A stretch of DNA of 64,000 nucleotides, taken from an uncultured Dehalococcoidia bacterium. GTDB taxonomy: Bacteria > Chloroflexota > Dehalococcoidia > Lucifugimonadales > CAJWER01. Made by a program: the position numbers and the translations under genes. The notes beneath the pieces were generated by a model that saw only the letters and a program-made list of their open reading frames with translations, made no database searches and was not told the DNA's origin. The number at the start of each line of letters is the position of its first letter. Positions within the stretch are counted from its first letter, which is position 1. The DNA lies in NCBI GenBank assembly GCA_958296115.1, contig OY282442.1, positions 124,001-188,000 of the forward strand, given 5' to 3'. Of the stretch, positions 26,420 to 34,981 are shown piece by piece.

Positions 26420-27316
26420 CTATCCTCTCGCTCCCAGCAAGACCGCCGCCGCAGTCGCAAGCCACAGCGCGATTGCGATAGCCAGGGGCGCGTCCGTGAA
26501 CAGCGCTTCCTCGGGGTCCTCGCCGAAGTTGCGCCTATGGATGAGGTATAGGTACCGGAACACGCCGTATGCTACGAACGGGGTAGTCAGCATCATCTGG
26601 CCGTTCTGGGGCAAGTTGGGGGCTGTGAAGGTGTAGAGGGTGTATGCCATCAGCGCCACTGCCGCGGCGATGCCGATGAGCTGGTCGAGCAACGGGATAG
26701 TGTACAGATCGAGGGTATCTCGCTGTTTTCCCGCGCCGTCTCCCGCGTTCACCAGCTCGCTTCGGCGCTTCGACAGCGCTATGAGCAGCGACCCCAAGCC
26801 CGTGCAGACGTAGAGCCACGGCGACACAGGGGCCTGGATGACCACCGCGCCGGCAACCGCCCTGATGACGAATCCGGCGCTTACGGCGAACACGTCCAGC
26901 ACGGGGAACCGCTTGAGGGCCAGCGAATAGGCTAGTGACACCGCCATGTATCCCGCGGCAGTCCATCCGAACAATGGCTCCACCGCGAACGCCGCCGCGG
27001 TTCCCACTGCGGCCAGGATGCCCCCCGCCGTCAACGCCGCCGCCGGTGGCAGAGCGCCCGACGCCACGGGCCGGAGCCGCTTCTTGGGATGGCGCCTGTC
27101 CCGCTCGGCGTCGATCACGTCGTTCACCAGGTATTGCGCCGAGGATACGAGCGAGAACAGCGCGAGGGCGAGCGTGGCCTTGCCGACCAGCGACAGCGCG
27201 AGGGCGGCGTCCCCCAGGTCCCAGGCTTCGCCGGCCGTGAAGAAGAGGGCGAAATAGACGAGTAGATTCTTCGTCCACTGCCTGGGCCGGGCCGTGAGCA
27301 AGAGAGCTTTGAGCAT
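26420..27316 (-). CDS. UbiA-family prenyltransferase, DPPR-synthase-like
   Basis: This 298-residue protein has about eight membrane helices. Motif 1 is NDVIDAERDRRHPKKRLRP, the first Asp-rich substrate motif, and the N-terminus RPRQWTKNLLVYFALFF is typical of decaprenyl-phosphate phosphoribosyltransferase-like members. The second Asp-rich motif is replaced by LDLYTIPLLDQ. The likely reaction joins a polyprenyl phosphate to a phosphoribose or other acceptor in the inner membrane; the acceptor cannot be fixed. It is 48 bp upstream of the Fe-S gene. Confidence 0.85.
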   Translation of the reverse strand: MLKALLLTARPRQWTKNLLVYFALFFTAGEAWDLGDAALALSLVGKATLALALFSLVSSAQYLVNDVIDAERDRRHPKKRLRPVASGALPPAAALTAGGILAAVGTAAAFAVEPLFGWTAAGYMAVSLAYSLALKRFPVLDVFAVSAGFVIRAVAGAVVIQAPVSPWLYVCTGLGSLLIALSKRRSELVNAGDGAGKQRDTLDLYTIPLLDQLIGIAAAVALMAYTLYTFTAPNLPQNGQMMLTTPFVAYGVFRYLYLIHRRNFGEDPEEALFTDAPLAIAIALWLATAAAVLLGARG

Positions 27317-27379
27317 TGCCGCTTACCAGTTAACGTCAGGATTCATGCTTGGCGATTCGCAACGAAAGATACCATAGGC

Positions 27380-28366
27380 TCACGCGATGGTAGGCAGCAT
27401 TTCCCTGGTTACGCGGTGGACCTGCGGCTCGCCGGCGAAGTATCGGAGCAGCTCCTCCACGGCCATCGCGCCCGTCCTGAACGACTTCACGCCGGCGATA
27501 TGCGGCGTCAGCGCGGCGTTGGGCAGGCGCCGCAGCGGACTGTCCGCCGCTGGCGGCTCGGGACTCGCAACGTCCAGGAAGGCGAACAGCCGGCCCCTTT
27601 CGAGCTCGCCTATCAGCGCCGACTCGTCCAGGTTGTCGCCGCGCGAGGTGTTGACCACCACCGCGTCGTCGCGCATCGCCCGGAAATGGCGCTCGCCGAG
27701 CATGTGGCGCGTCTCCGGCAGCCTTGGGGCGTGGCACGTAACCACGTCGCTCTCACGGGCTATCTTATCTAGGTCCGCGAGCTCGGCTCCCAAGGAGGCG
27801 GCTTGGTCCTCGCTGACGAACGGGTCGTACAGCAGTATCCGGGTGTCGTAGGGTCGCAGGAGCTCGATGACCCTGCGGCCTACGTGGCTGGCGCTTATCA
27901 CGCCGACGGTCTTCCGGTAGAGCGAGCGGGCGTCGTCCTTGTCCACCGGCTCGTTGGCCGCCATCCCGCGCATGTAGTGTACGATGTTGCGGAGGCCCAT
28001 CGTGATGAACGCCATCGTGATCTCCGCCACGTCGTCGGCTATGGCTGGCGCGGCGCTTGTAACGGCCACGCCGCTGTCCCAGGCATCCTCGGCCACCATG
28101 CGCTTGACCGAGCCCGCGGCGTGCGCCCAAATCCGCAAGCTCGGCGCAGCCTCGACAATCGCCCGCGTCAGCGGTACGGTTCCCCAAGACGACATCACGC
28201 CCTCGGCCTCCCGCAGCATCTCGATGGCCTCGTCCTCGGACAGGTCCCGCTCATGAGGATTGACCTCGACGTCGGCGGCCGCCTCCAGCTTCGACAGGTC
28301 CACGCCGTCGAGTATCCGCTCCCTGAGCGGCTTCCGTATGAGGATGGCAACCTTGGGCTTGCCCAT
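27380..28366 (-). CDS. D-isomer-specific 2-hydroxyacid dehydrogenase (second copy)
   Basis: The protein has 328 residues. The NAD-binding loop is GVISASHVGRRVIELL; the usual GxGxxG is degraded to SxSxxG, so dinucleotide binding may differ from the enzyme at 16694. The catalytic elements are kept: NTSRGDNLDESAL (Arg), FLDVASPEPP (with Glu-equivalent) and TPHIAG (His). Its substrate is unknown. It heads the minus-strand run that continues with the UbiA-like gene. Confidence 0.85.
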   Translation of the reverse strand: MGKPKVAILIRKPLRERILDGVDLSKLEAAADVEVNPHERDLSEDEAIEMLREAEGVMSSWGTVPLTRAIVEAAPSLRIWAHAAGSVKRMVAEDAWDSGVAVTSAAPAIADDVAEITMAFITMGLRNIVHYMRGMAANEPVDKDDARSLYRKTVGVISASHVGRRVIELLRPYDTRILLYDPFVSEDQAASLGAELADLDKIARESDVVTCHAPRLPETRHMLGERHFRAMRDDAVVVNTSRGDNLDESALIGELERGRLFAFLDVASPEPPAADSPLRRLPNAALTPHIAGVKSFRTGAMAVEELLRYFAGEPQVHRVTREMLPTIA

Positions 28367-28413
28367 GATGACTCCTTGCGGGCCAACGATTCCCGCTCAG
28401 AAAGCGTACTACA

Positions 28414-29688
28414 TTGGAGCAAGCCCGGAGAATAGCCCTGCGCGCAATCAGGATCGTCCTCGCGGCGGCGGCGGTGGCCGCGCTCCAGGTCGGGGACGGC
28501 GTCCACTTCAACGCGGCGGAGCGGGCGTCCGCGGCCCACAGGTACAGCCTCGTATGGTGGGAAGCCGGCAACCTGCTGGACAAGTGGAGCCATCGGCTGG
28601 CGGGGCTGCTCCCGTGGTCGGACGGTCTCCGCGGCCGGGCCGCGCTCGAGGAGTATTTCGAGTTGACGCGCGAGGTGGACAGGCTAACGCGCGAGGTGGG
28701 CAGGCTGGCGGCTGATCCGGCGCATCCTGCGCACGACCACGCGGCGATAGCGGGCATCGAGGCCGAGCTCGCGATGGCGAAGTCCGCGCGGTCCGCGGTC
28801 CGCGGCGAAGCGGAGGAGGCGATCGAATCGACCGTCAGCGCCGTCCTGTCCGAGCTTGGGCTGGGTTCTCTTGGCCCGCTGGACTATCCCCCGGTGGACA
28901 TCAGGCTCGATGACCCGCCCAGCGTGGTCGTAACATCTCCGCGCCAAGTCATTCGCAGGTCGGACGAGGCGCTGGTGGTCCCCGGCCTGGCAGTGGTGGA
29001 GCGCGAGGAGATAGAGGACGCCATCCTGGAAGACGCTGGGCTCTCCGCGCTGGTGAGCGACATAGGGGGCGTGGCCACGTATCCAGCCATCGTCTCGGCG
29101 GGCGTTCCACTCAGGCACGCGCTCGAGACCACCGCCCACGAGTGGCTCCACCACTACCTGGTGGCCCACATGAGACCTCTTGGGCTGCAGGCATTGGTGA
29201 GCGACGAGATGCTGACCATCAACGAGACCCTGGCAAGCATCTTCGGTCGGGAGGTCGGCGATATGGCGTTCGCAAAGCTGGGCGGGGTGGTCGAGCCGCC
29301 TGTCCAGCCTGGACCCGCCGCCGAATCGTCCGAGTCCAATGAGCGGCCGTTCGACTTCAACAAGCGGATGCGCGAGACCCGTCTGCGCGTCGACGGTCTG
29401 CTGGCAGAGGGCGAGGTCGAGGAGGCCGAGCGCTACATGGAGGAGCGCAGGAAGCTCTTCGTCGAGAACGGCTACTATCTGCGCAAGATCAACCAGGCAT
29501 ACTTCGCCTTCGCCGGCAGCTACGCGGAGCAGCCCCAGTCTTCGAGTCCGGTGGGCCGCATGATGAGGGACGTCAGGGCTGCGATTCCGGACCTCAAGCT
29601 ATTCGTCTCGGCGGTCTCGGCGGTCTCCAGTCCCGACGAATTCAGGGCCCTGGCTGCCGACCTGGCCGGAACAGGACCGCTCCCCTGA
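28414..29688 (+). CDS. Predicted zinc metallopeptidase (HEWLH), exported
   Basis: This is a 424-residue protein of no family I can name. A hydrophobic N-terminal helix (about 12-27) suggests export or anchoring. A helical stretch follows (ELTREVDRLTREVGRLAAD, coiled-coil-like). The motif HEWLHHY (about residue 244) fits the HExxH zinc site, and NETLASIFGREVG about 32 residues later could provide the third ligand (Glu), as in gluzincins. The start is TTG at 28414; no strong ribosome site is visible, so the exact start is uncertain. Confidence 0.7.
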   Translation: MEQARRIALRAIRIVLAAAAVAALQVGDGVHFNAAERASAAHRYSLVWWEAGNLLDKWSHRLAGLLPWSDGLRGRAALEEYFELTREVDRLTREVGRLAADPAHPAHDHAAIAGIEAELAMAKSARSAVRGEAEEAIESTVSAVLSELGLGSLGPLDYPPVDIRLDDPPSVVVTSPRQVIRRSDEALVVPGLAVVEREEIEDAILEDAGLSALVSDIGGVATYPAIVSAGVPLRHALETTAHEWLHHYLVAHMRPLGLQALVSDEMLTINETLASIFGREVGDMAFAKLGGVVEPPVQPGPAAESSESNERPFDFNKRMRETRLRVDGLLAEGEVEEAERYMEERRKLFVENGYYLRKINQAYFAFAGSYAEQPQSSSPVGRMMRDVRAAIPDLKLFVSAVSAVSSPDEFRALAADLAGTGPLP

Positions 29689-29708
29689 GGTGTCTGAATC
29701 AGGATTTG
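29689..29708 (+). repeat. 20-bp direct repeat, left copy
   Basis: GGTGTCTGAATCAGGATTTG recurs in the same orientation at 30783-30802. The two copies enclose the pair of overlapping membrane-protein genes. Confidence 0.7.
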
Positions 29709-29838
29709 GGAGCGCAGGCGGGCGCGGCGCTCGGTCGGGCGGCGGGAGTGGGTAGGGATGGAGGTTGGCGGGGTTCTGTTATGCTACGGGCGGCGGTTGA
29801 TTTTGCGGATGTCAGGATAGGGAGGGTTTAGGGCAGAG

Positions 29839-30036
29839 ATGGTAATCGGAGCGGTTTCGTCTGTGGGTCGGGGGGCGGGCGAGTGCGTCTCGGCTGCGCG
29901 GCGCACCCCTGTGTTCATGGTGATATTTCCGCTGATGATGGTGGCTGGAATGCAGTCCGGCATCAATGTATGGGTGATTGCATCCACGATAGTGGCCTGG
30001 CTAGGTACGGCTTGGCTGAAGCTACTATGTCTGTGA
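29839..30036 (+). CDS. Small hypothetical membrane protein
   Basis: The 65-residue product has a hydrophobic second half (two short helices, about 25-62). The reading frame is less GC-rich than the surroundings. Its stop overlaps the start of the next gene, which supports a real coupled pair. No family is recognised. Confidence 0.45.
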   Translation: MVIGAVSSVGRGAGECVSAARRTPVFMVIFPLMMVAGMQSGINVWVIASTIVAWLGTAWLKLLCL

Positions 30037-30707
30037 GCCGCAAGGCGGCCCGATACTACACTTCACCGCTGCTGGCATTCTTCCCGCTTATGGCGGCCAT
30101 ATCAAGTCCTTATGGTCTGTCGTATTATGTATTCCCCATGTTCTTTCCACCAATGGGACCTCCATTCTCACTTGTATGGATAGTGGCAGCAGGCCTTGTA
30201 GGGTTTTTCGCACCCAACGACCGCAATACGAAGATGTACTCGATGTTGGTGGTTTTTCCACTGCTGGCAGTGGCATTGTACGTGCCGATATTGGTTACGG
30301 CCTGGTTCCTGGTCGCATTCACTCAGGGATGGTTCGTGTTGCTGGCCGCAGCGTCTGCGCTGCTGGCCGGCGCGATTGTCCTGTGGCTGCACCTACTGCG
30401 CATAAAGGTTGTTCTGGCCGCGCTTGGGGCCTCAATTGCGTTTGGGATGTTTGGGATGTTCGTTTTCGGGACGGCGTTGTTGGAGGACCTTGAAGGCTAT
30501 GCGGAAGGCTATGCGTTCACGGTCATATCAATCTTCCTGTCTGTCATGTTTTCGGCGATAGTACTCCCATTGGTCGAAAAGGTCAGGTATCCCAGATGGA
30601 AAGCTACAGTCGCGGCAATCGCGGTATGGGATATAGTTACTGTCGCGGGGTTTAGTGCGCTTATATTATGGTCATTTAACAAATGGTTGAGCACATGGAA
30701 TCCTTGA
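30027..30707 (+). CDS. Hypothetical six-TM membrane protein
   Basis: This 226-residue protein, counted from the ATG at 30027, is hydrophobic almost throughout with about six helices. A longer in-frame opening to 29883 would run through the upstream small gene and is not used. There are no recognisable catalytic or binding motifs. Together with the small upstream gene it lies between two 20-bp direct repeats. AT-richer codon use suggests recent arrival. Confidence 0.6.
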   Translation: MSVSRKAARYYTSPLLAFFPLMAAISSPYGLSYYVFPMFFPPMGPPFSLVWIVAAGLVGFFAPNDRNTKMYSMLVVFPLLAVALYVPILVTAWFLVAFTQGWFVLLAAASALLAGAIVLWLHLLRIKVVLAALGASIAFGMFGMFVFGTALLEDLEGYAEGYAFTVISIFLSVMFSAIVLPLVEKVRYPRWKATVAAIAVWDIVTVAGFSALILWSFNKWLSTWNP

Positions 30708-30782
30708 CGCGGGTTAGGGGGCTAGGGGAGGGACGCAAGGACGCGACGGCGCAAGGATGGACGGGAGGGGCAGAGGGAGCGG

Positions 30783-30802
30783 GGTGTCTGAATCAGGATT
30801 TG
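30783..30802 (+). repeat. 20-bp direct repeat, right copy
   Basis: This is the second copy of the sequence at 29689-29708. A low-complexity GGGATT-rich stretch follows it to about 30840. Confidence 0.7.
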
Positions 30803-31227
30803 CGGGATTGTGGGATTTTCGGGATTGGGAGAGGGGATAGGCGGGCGTGTTGAATTATCCTCGCCCTGGCCTTCTGTCGTGGAGGGATGCAGGCGGGACG
30901 CCTGCGCTCCGGGGATGAGGGACGCGCTGAATTGCCTTCACCCTGGGGCTCTCCCCGTTAGGGGAGGGGTGATGAAGGCTGGGCCTTGTTGGCGCCTTCG
31001 TCTATGTTCGCGTCGTCTCGGCCGGCTCCTTTCTGTTGGCGCTCTGGCGGGTTCTGGCCGCTTCTGCGCCTGGCTTATCACCCTCGCCCCAGCCCTCTCC
31101 CGTCTAGGGAGAGGGGACGGGGCGGGGAATCGCCCTTGTCTCCTAGCCCTTTCCCTTCGGGGGAGGGGACGCAGGGCGGGGCGTTTGCCCTCACCCTAGC
31201 CCTTTTCCCCCGTGAGGGAGAGGGTAC

Positions 31228-31666
31228 TTGGCGGGTCTTGCGACCCGCGCCCTATCTACTCCTGGTTTCTCCCGCTCTCGCGGGAGATGAGTTTGCCTTG
31301 CAAGGCAGTGACTCCGGTACTTGCTTCGAGGATGCCGACGTCGATCGCCCGCCGACACTGGGGGTGCAGCCCCTCCTCTAACTTTCCCGGACGGCTGACG
31401 GGCCCTTGCGGGACCGCCTGCGTTTCGCGCTTCGTCCTTCCACCCGCCAAGGCGTCGGGCTGCGCTGGCTACGGTCCTCCCGGTCGTCCGAGAGTCCGCA
31501 CCTGGAACGGGGGAGACGCATTTGGCACTGCGCCGTCCTGTCGGGACGCCGAAAACACAGACCGACCTTCCCATACCGCGGGTGGTCCCGTCCCAACATC
31601 AGCGACGGTATGATGCCAAAGGCAGAGGTCAATCTGCGCCCGTTTGGAGTACGCCCCTTCGAGCCG
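31228..31666 (-). ncRNA. Candidate structured RNA, copy B
   Basis: Read on the minus strand, the covarying hairpin is CATACCG (31612-31606) with CGGTATG (31578-31572), where copy A has TACACGC/GCGTGTA. The late hairpin reads TCTCCCGC-GAGA-GCGGGAGA (GNRA loop), where copy A has CCCCCG/CGGGGG. The end hairpin GCGGGTC-GCAA-GACCCGC is identical to copy A. Confidence 0.6.
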
Positions 31667-31672
31667 TCTACC

Positions 31673-31702
31673 AGACTAGCACGGCTGTTCTCGCGGTGTC
31701 AA
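31673..31702 (-). promoter_or_regulatory. Promoter of RNA copy B
   Basis: On the minus strand: TTGACA (31702-31697), 18-bp spacer, TAGTCT (31678-31673), with an extended -10 TG. Confidence 0.75.
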
Positions 31703-31798
31703 GGGGCAATCTGGGGCAATTTTGGGGCAATTTTCGGGGGATTGTCACCCTCACCCTGGCCCTCTCCCATCGAGGGAGAGGGCTAGGGTCATCGGCCC

Positions 31799-31828
31799 TT
31801 GACATCACGCGAACCGATGTGCTAGGTT
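31799..31828 (+). promoter_or_regulatory. Promoter of the capsid module
   Basis: TTGACA (31799-31804), 18-bp spacer, TAGGTT (31823-31828) with TG before the -10. Spacing and extended -10 match the RNA-element promoter. Confidence 0.7.
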
Positions 31829-31838
31829 ATTACTCACA

Positions 31839-31917
31839 GGCCCGGTGAGCGGGCCAGAGAGCAAGGGCGACTGACGCCCCCAATTCGCGGATGAACCGAC
31901 CTCCGCGGGTTGGGGGC
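31839..31917 (+). promoter_or_regulatory. Structured 5' leader of the capsid module
   Basis: There are two stems: GGCCCG-GTGAG-CGGGCC (31839-31855), then GCCCCCAA (31876-31883) with TTGGGGGC (31910-31917) enclosing CGCGG/CCGCG (31886-31890, 31903-31907). It lies between the promoter and the protease gene. I do not recognise a known riboswitch. Confidence 0.5.
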
Positions 31918-31972
31918 ATCCTATTGGAGCGCCAGACGGCGCGGCCAGGTCGCTGAGATCAGTGGAGGCGTG

Positions 31973-32560
31973 ATGGTGAGAACGGCTTACGCGGACATCG
32001 TGGAGAGCAGGGAGATAGACGGCGGACGATACCGGGTGACCATCGCGGCGAACGAGCGCGTCCGGCAGCCGCCGGACTTGGACTTCGCCGGAATGTCCAC
32101 CGACGGCTACATGAGGAACCCGGTGGTGATGTGGGCGCACGACGTGTTCGGGCGCTCTCCGTCCGGCGGGCTGCCCATCGGCAGGACGCTGGAGCTTGGC
32201 AGGGGCGCGGATGGGCGGATGGTCGCGGAGTTCGAGTTCTTGGCGGAAGATCCCTTCGCGCAGCGGGTGAAGAACGCCTGGGACAAGGGATTCCTGCGGG
32301 CCGCGTCGGTGAGCTGGGTCCCGGTCGAGAGCGGGCCGGACGGCGCTGGGCGGTGGCGGGACATGAAGTCGGAGCTCGTGGAGTGGTCGCTTGTGCCGGT
32401 GCCCGCCGACCCGGACGCGCTCCGCAAGTCGCACGTGAGGCTCATGGAGGAGGCGCTGGGCTGCCGCGCGGACGCTCACGCCCTCGGCGTGGATAAGGTC
32501 CGCGTCCTGGTGGACGAGATGAAACGGGCGCTGGGCATGGAGACTCGAATCGGGGGGTGA
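31973..32560 (+). CDS. Phage prohead protease (HK97 family, peptidase U35)
   Basis: The protein is 195 residues from the ATG at 31973, which has GTGGAGG 4 bp upstream. It contains VVMWAHDVFG (catalytic His region), GLPIGRTLEL, and FLRAASVSWVPVE (catalytic Ser region), followed by EWSLVPVPADPDAL, the standard order in HK97-type capsid maturation proteases. It would cleave the N-terminal delta domain of the capsid protein encoded next, 48 bp downstream. The longer frame to 31910 overlaps the leader structure and has no ribosome site. Confidence 0.92.
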   Translation: MVRTAYADIVESREIDGGRYRVTIAANERVRQPPDLDFAGMSTDGYMRNPVVMWAHDVFGRSPSGGLPIGRTLELGRGADGRMVAEFEFLAEDPFAQRVKNAWDKGFLRAASVSWVPVESGPDGAGRWRDMKSELVEWSLVPVPADPDALRKSHVRLMEEALGCRADAHALGVDKVRVLVDEMKRALGMETRIGG

Positions 32561-32608
32561 GGAATCTCCCCGATTCACCAAATTAGCAATCCAAAAGGAG
32601 GATGGAGT

Positions 32609-34081
32609 ATGACTACGACGGTTGAGATGGAGACTATCGAGAAGGAGCTGGAGGGCATCAACGCCTTTGTCCGGGAGCGGTTCGCCCCCGTGTCGAAGGA
32701 CGTGGCCCTGCTGAAGGAGGAGACCGAGCGCATTGGGTCGGCGGTCGCCGGGCTGCAGGAGCGGGAGCGCGAGACGAGGCGCAGGGCGCTGGCGGGATAC
32801 GCGGACGGTCCCCAGCACGTGGTGGCCGAGGGTCCCTACGCGGGCATGGACGCGCTGGACCTGGGCCTGCTTCGGCGCATCGCGCGGTCGCAGAGGCGCG
32901 AGTCCTTCGGCCCCGGCTGGGTCGAGCGGACGGGCGAGGCGAAGAGGTCGCTGGCTGTGGGCGCGACGGCGGCGGCGGTGCAGGAGTCTCACCGGGCGGC
33001 GGACCGCCAGCTGAGGGAGTGGCACTCGGTGGGCGGCCAGGCGACGGGCCAATACGAGACGTTCAGCCGGTCCGCGCTGCAGTCGCTCACGCGGGCGGCG
33101 ATGGACAGCGTGACGGCGGGCTCGGGCGACGAGCTCGTGGCGACGCTGGAGGCGCGGGAGCTCTGGATGGACGTCAACCTGCAGACCCTGGTCGCGCCGC
33201 TCGTCCAGACGTTCCAGATGCCCTCGAACCCGTTCGACTTGCCCCGACAGCTTGGCGGCGTGAGCTTCTATCCGGGCACGGAGAACATGGCGGCGACCTC
33301 GACGGCGCTGGGCACGGGCAAGGCGACGCTCACCGCCCACGAGCTGGTCGGGCAGGTACCCTACTCGTTCACGCTCGAGGAGGACGCCGTCATCGCAATG
33401 CTGCCGGAGATCAGGGCCGGCCTGGCCAGGAACGTCGCCGAGGCGCTGGACGACATCATCCTGAACGCGGATACGACCACGACCGACAACATCAACGCCG
33501 ACGGCGCCACCATCTCGACCTCCGACGCGGGCAAGGCGCATTGGCTGCTCGGATACGACGGCATCCTGCATCTGCCGCTGGTGGACAACACTTCGCAGGC
33601 AAACCAGCACGACGCGGCAGTGTCCGACGGCATGTTCAACGAGATCCGCGCCAAGCTGGGCAAGTACGGCGCAAGGCCCTCCGAGCTGGTGTGGGTGATG
33701 GACGTGCAGACGTTCATCAAGGCGCAGGCCATCAGCGAGTTCCGCACCATGGACAAGCTGGGGCCGAACGCGACCTTGCTGACGGGGATGCTCGGCGCGG
33801 TCGAGGGTATCCCGGTAATCGTGTCCGAGCAGATGCGCCCGGCGGACACCGACGGCAAGGTTACGGACGCGGGCAACTCGGAGGACAACGGGCGGCTGCT
33901 GGTCTTCAATCGCACGCAGTGGGCGCAGGGCTTCCGCCGCGAGATGACCATAGACGTTGACCGCGATACCCAGAAGCGCCAGACGGTGGTTACGGTGAGC
34001 CTGCGCCACGCGCTCACCGAGCGCAGCGGCAGCCGCTCGACCGCGACCCACACGGCGCTCCAGTACGACATCACGGGATAG
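32609..34081 (+). CDS. HK97-fold major capsid protein
   Basis: The product has 490 residues. An N-terminal coiled-coil delta domain (about 1-65, IEKELEGINAFVRERF onwards) is followed by a linker and the HK97 core. The core ends with VIVSEQMRP, DNGRLLVFNRTQWAQGF and VVTVSLRHALTERSG. The prohead protease gene directly upstream is its expected maturation enzyme. The ribosome site AAAGGAGG is strong. The order protease-capsid-connector is standard for tailed phages, but no portal or terminase precedes it here. Confidence 0.93.
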   Translation: MTTTVEMETIEKELEGINAFVRERFAPVSKDVALLKEETERIGSAVAGLQERERETRRRALAGYADGPQHVVAEGPYAGMDALDLGLLRRIARSQRRESFGPGWVERTGEAKRSLAVGATAAAVQESHRAADRQLREWHSVGGQATGQYETFSRSALQSLTRAAMDSVTAGSGDELVATLEARELWMDVNLQTLVAPLVQTFQMPSNPFDLPRQLGGVSFYPGTENMAATSTALGTGKATLTAHELVGQVPYSFTLEEDAVIAMLPEIRAGLARNVAEALDDIILNADTTTTDNINADGATISTSDAGKAHWLLGYDGILHLPLVDNTSQANQHDAAVSDGMFNEIRAKLGKYGARPSELVWVMDVQTFIKAQAISEFRTMDKLGPNATLLTGMLGAVEGIPVIVSEQMRPADTDGKVTDAGNSEDNGRLLVFNRTQWAQGFRREMTIDVDRDTQKRQTVVTVSLRHALTERSGSRSTATHTALQYDITG

Positions 34082-34099
34082 CGGCGAGTGGACGGCGGG

Positions 34100-34136
34100 T
34101 AGTGAAGAACGGAGAAGAAGCTCTAGCTCTTCACTA
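34100..34136 (+). terminator. Stem-loop after the capsid gene
   Basis: TAGTGAAGA (34100-34108) pairs perfectly with TCTTCACTA (34128-34136). It could act as an attenuator that keeps capsid mRNA above connector mRNA. Confidence 0.5.
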
Positions 34137-34165
34137 TCCGCTGATCACTTATTCAAGGAGTCTCA

Positions 34166-34981
34166 ATGGCTAATTCATACGCGGCGCTGGGCGCTCTCAA
34201 GGGCGCGTCGGCGCTGAACATCACTGGCGCGGGCGAGGATGCGCGGCTGCTCGCGCTGCTGGAAGGCGTCAGCCGCTTGATAGACCGCCTATGCAACCGG
34301 CATTTCTACGTCCTGAACGCCGCCCGCGTATTCGACGGGGGCGGCGGCGCTCGGCTTCTGCTGCCAGACCTGGTCAGCGTGGACGCGGGCGGCGTTACGA
34401 CTGACGAGGACGGCGACCGCATCTTCGAGACGGCATGGGCGGACAACGACTACGCGCTGCTGCCTCCGAACGCCGACCCGACCTCGGGCGGCGCCCACTC
34501 GAGGCCGTACACGTCCATCGAGGCGATCAGGGGGAATGGCGTGTGGCCCGCAGGCCGCCGAACCGTGCGGATTGCGGGGCAGTGGGGCTGGCATCGCCGT
34601 CTCAGGCGCGCCGCCGAGACACTCGCCGCCAACGCCAGCCCCACGGAGGGCGGCCTCTCGCTCTCCGCCTCGATGGACGTGGACGCGGGCCATACCCTGC
34701 TCGTCGATTCGGAGCAGATATACGTCCGCGGCCGGGACGGAAACGCCCTGGCTGTGGACAGGGGAGTGAACGGCACGGCGGCCTCGTCCCATTCGAATGG
34801 CGCCACGATATACGTGTACGAGTACCCGGAGCCCATCGTGGAAGCGGCGCTCTTGCAGGCCGCGCGCCTGCGGCAGCGCGGGGGCGGGCAGGCGGAAGCG
34901 GGCCCTCACGGCGGGCTCGGCGGCGACGCGCGGCTGATGCTGGGCGCGTACCGCAAGGCCGCCCTCGGAGTCGGCGTCTGA
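34166..34981 (+). CDS. Phage head-tail connector-like protein
   Basis: This is a 271-residue protein. The N-terminal part is helical (LLALLEGVSRLIDRLCNRHFY), followed by a beta-rich middle and a C-terminal helix (EPIVEAALLQAARLRQR). This pattern and its position right after the capsid gene match gp6-type connector/adaptor proteins that close the portal vertex. Its stop overlaps the next ATG by one base (TGATG). Confidence 0.75.
   Translation: MANSYAALGALKGASALNITGAGEDARLLALLEGVSRLIDRLCNRHFYVLNAARVFDGGGGARLLLPDLVSVDAGGVTTDEDGDRIFETAWADNDYALLPPNADPTSGGAHSRPYTSIEAIRGNGVWPAGRRTVRIAGQWGWHRRLRRAAETLAANASPTEGGLSLSASMDVDAGHTLLVDSEQIYVRGRDGNALAVDRGVNGTAASSHSNGATIYVYEYPEPIVEAALLQAARLRQRGGGQAEAGPHGGLGGDARLMLGAYRKAALGVGV

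Larger units (their letters stand above)
30913..31745 (-). mobile_element. Repeated non-coding unit, copy B
   Basis: This is the reverse-oriented homologue of 9508-10405. It contains the hairpin-rich tail (30913-31225), the RNA candidate and the promoter, ending in GGGGCAATTTTC-type repeats at the right. The 19-bp inverted ends of copy A are not present. With 30803-30912, a REP-like low-complexity stretch including a GCAGGCG/CGCCTGC hairpin near 30890, it fills the 1.1-kb gap before the capsid module. No CDS is supported. Confidence 0.65.

Noticed and set aside
31805-34051. Long minus-strand frame over the capsid genes
   Set aside because: It is the antisense shadow of GC-rich codons in the protease and capsid genes, with no recognisable motifs.
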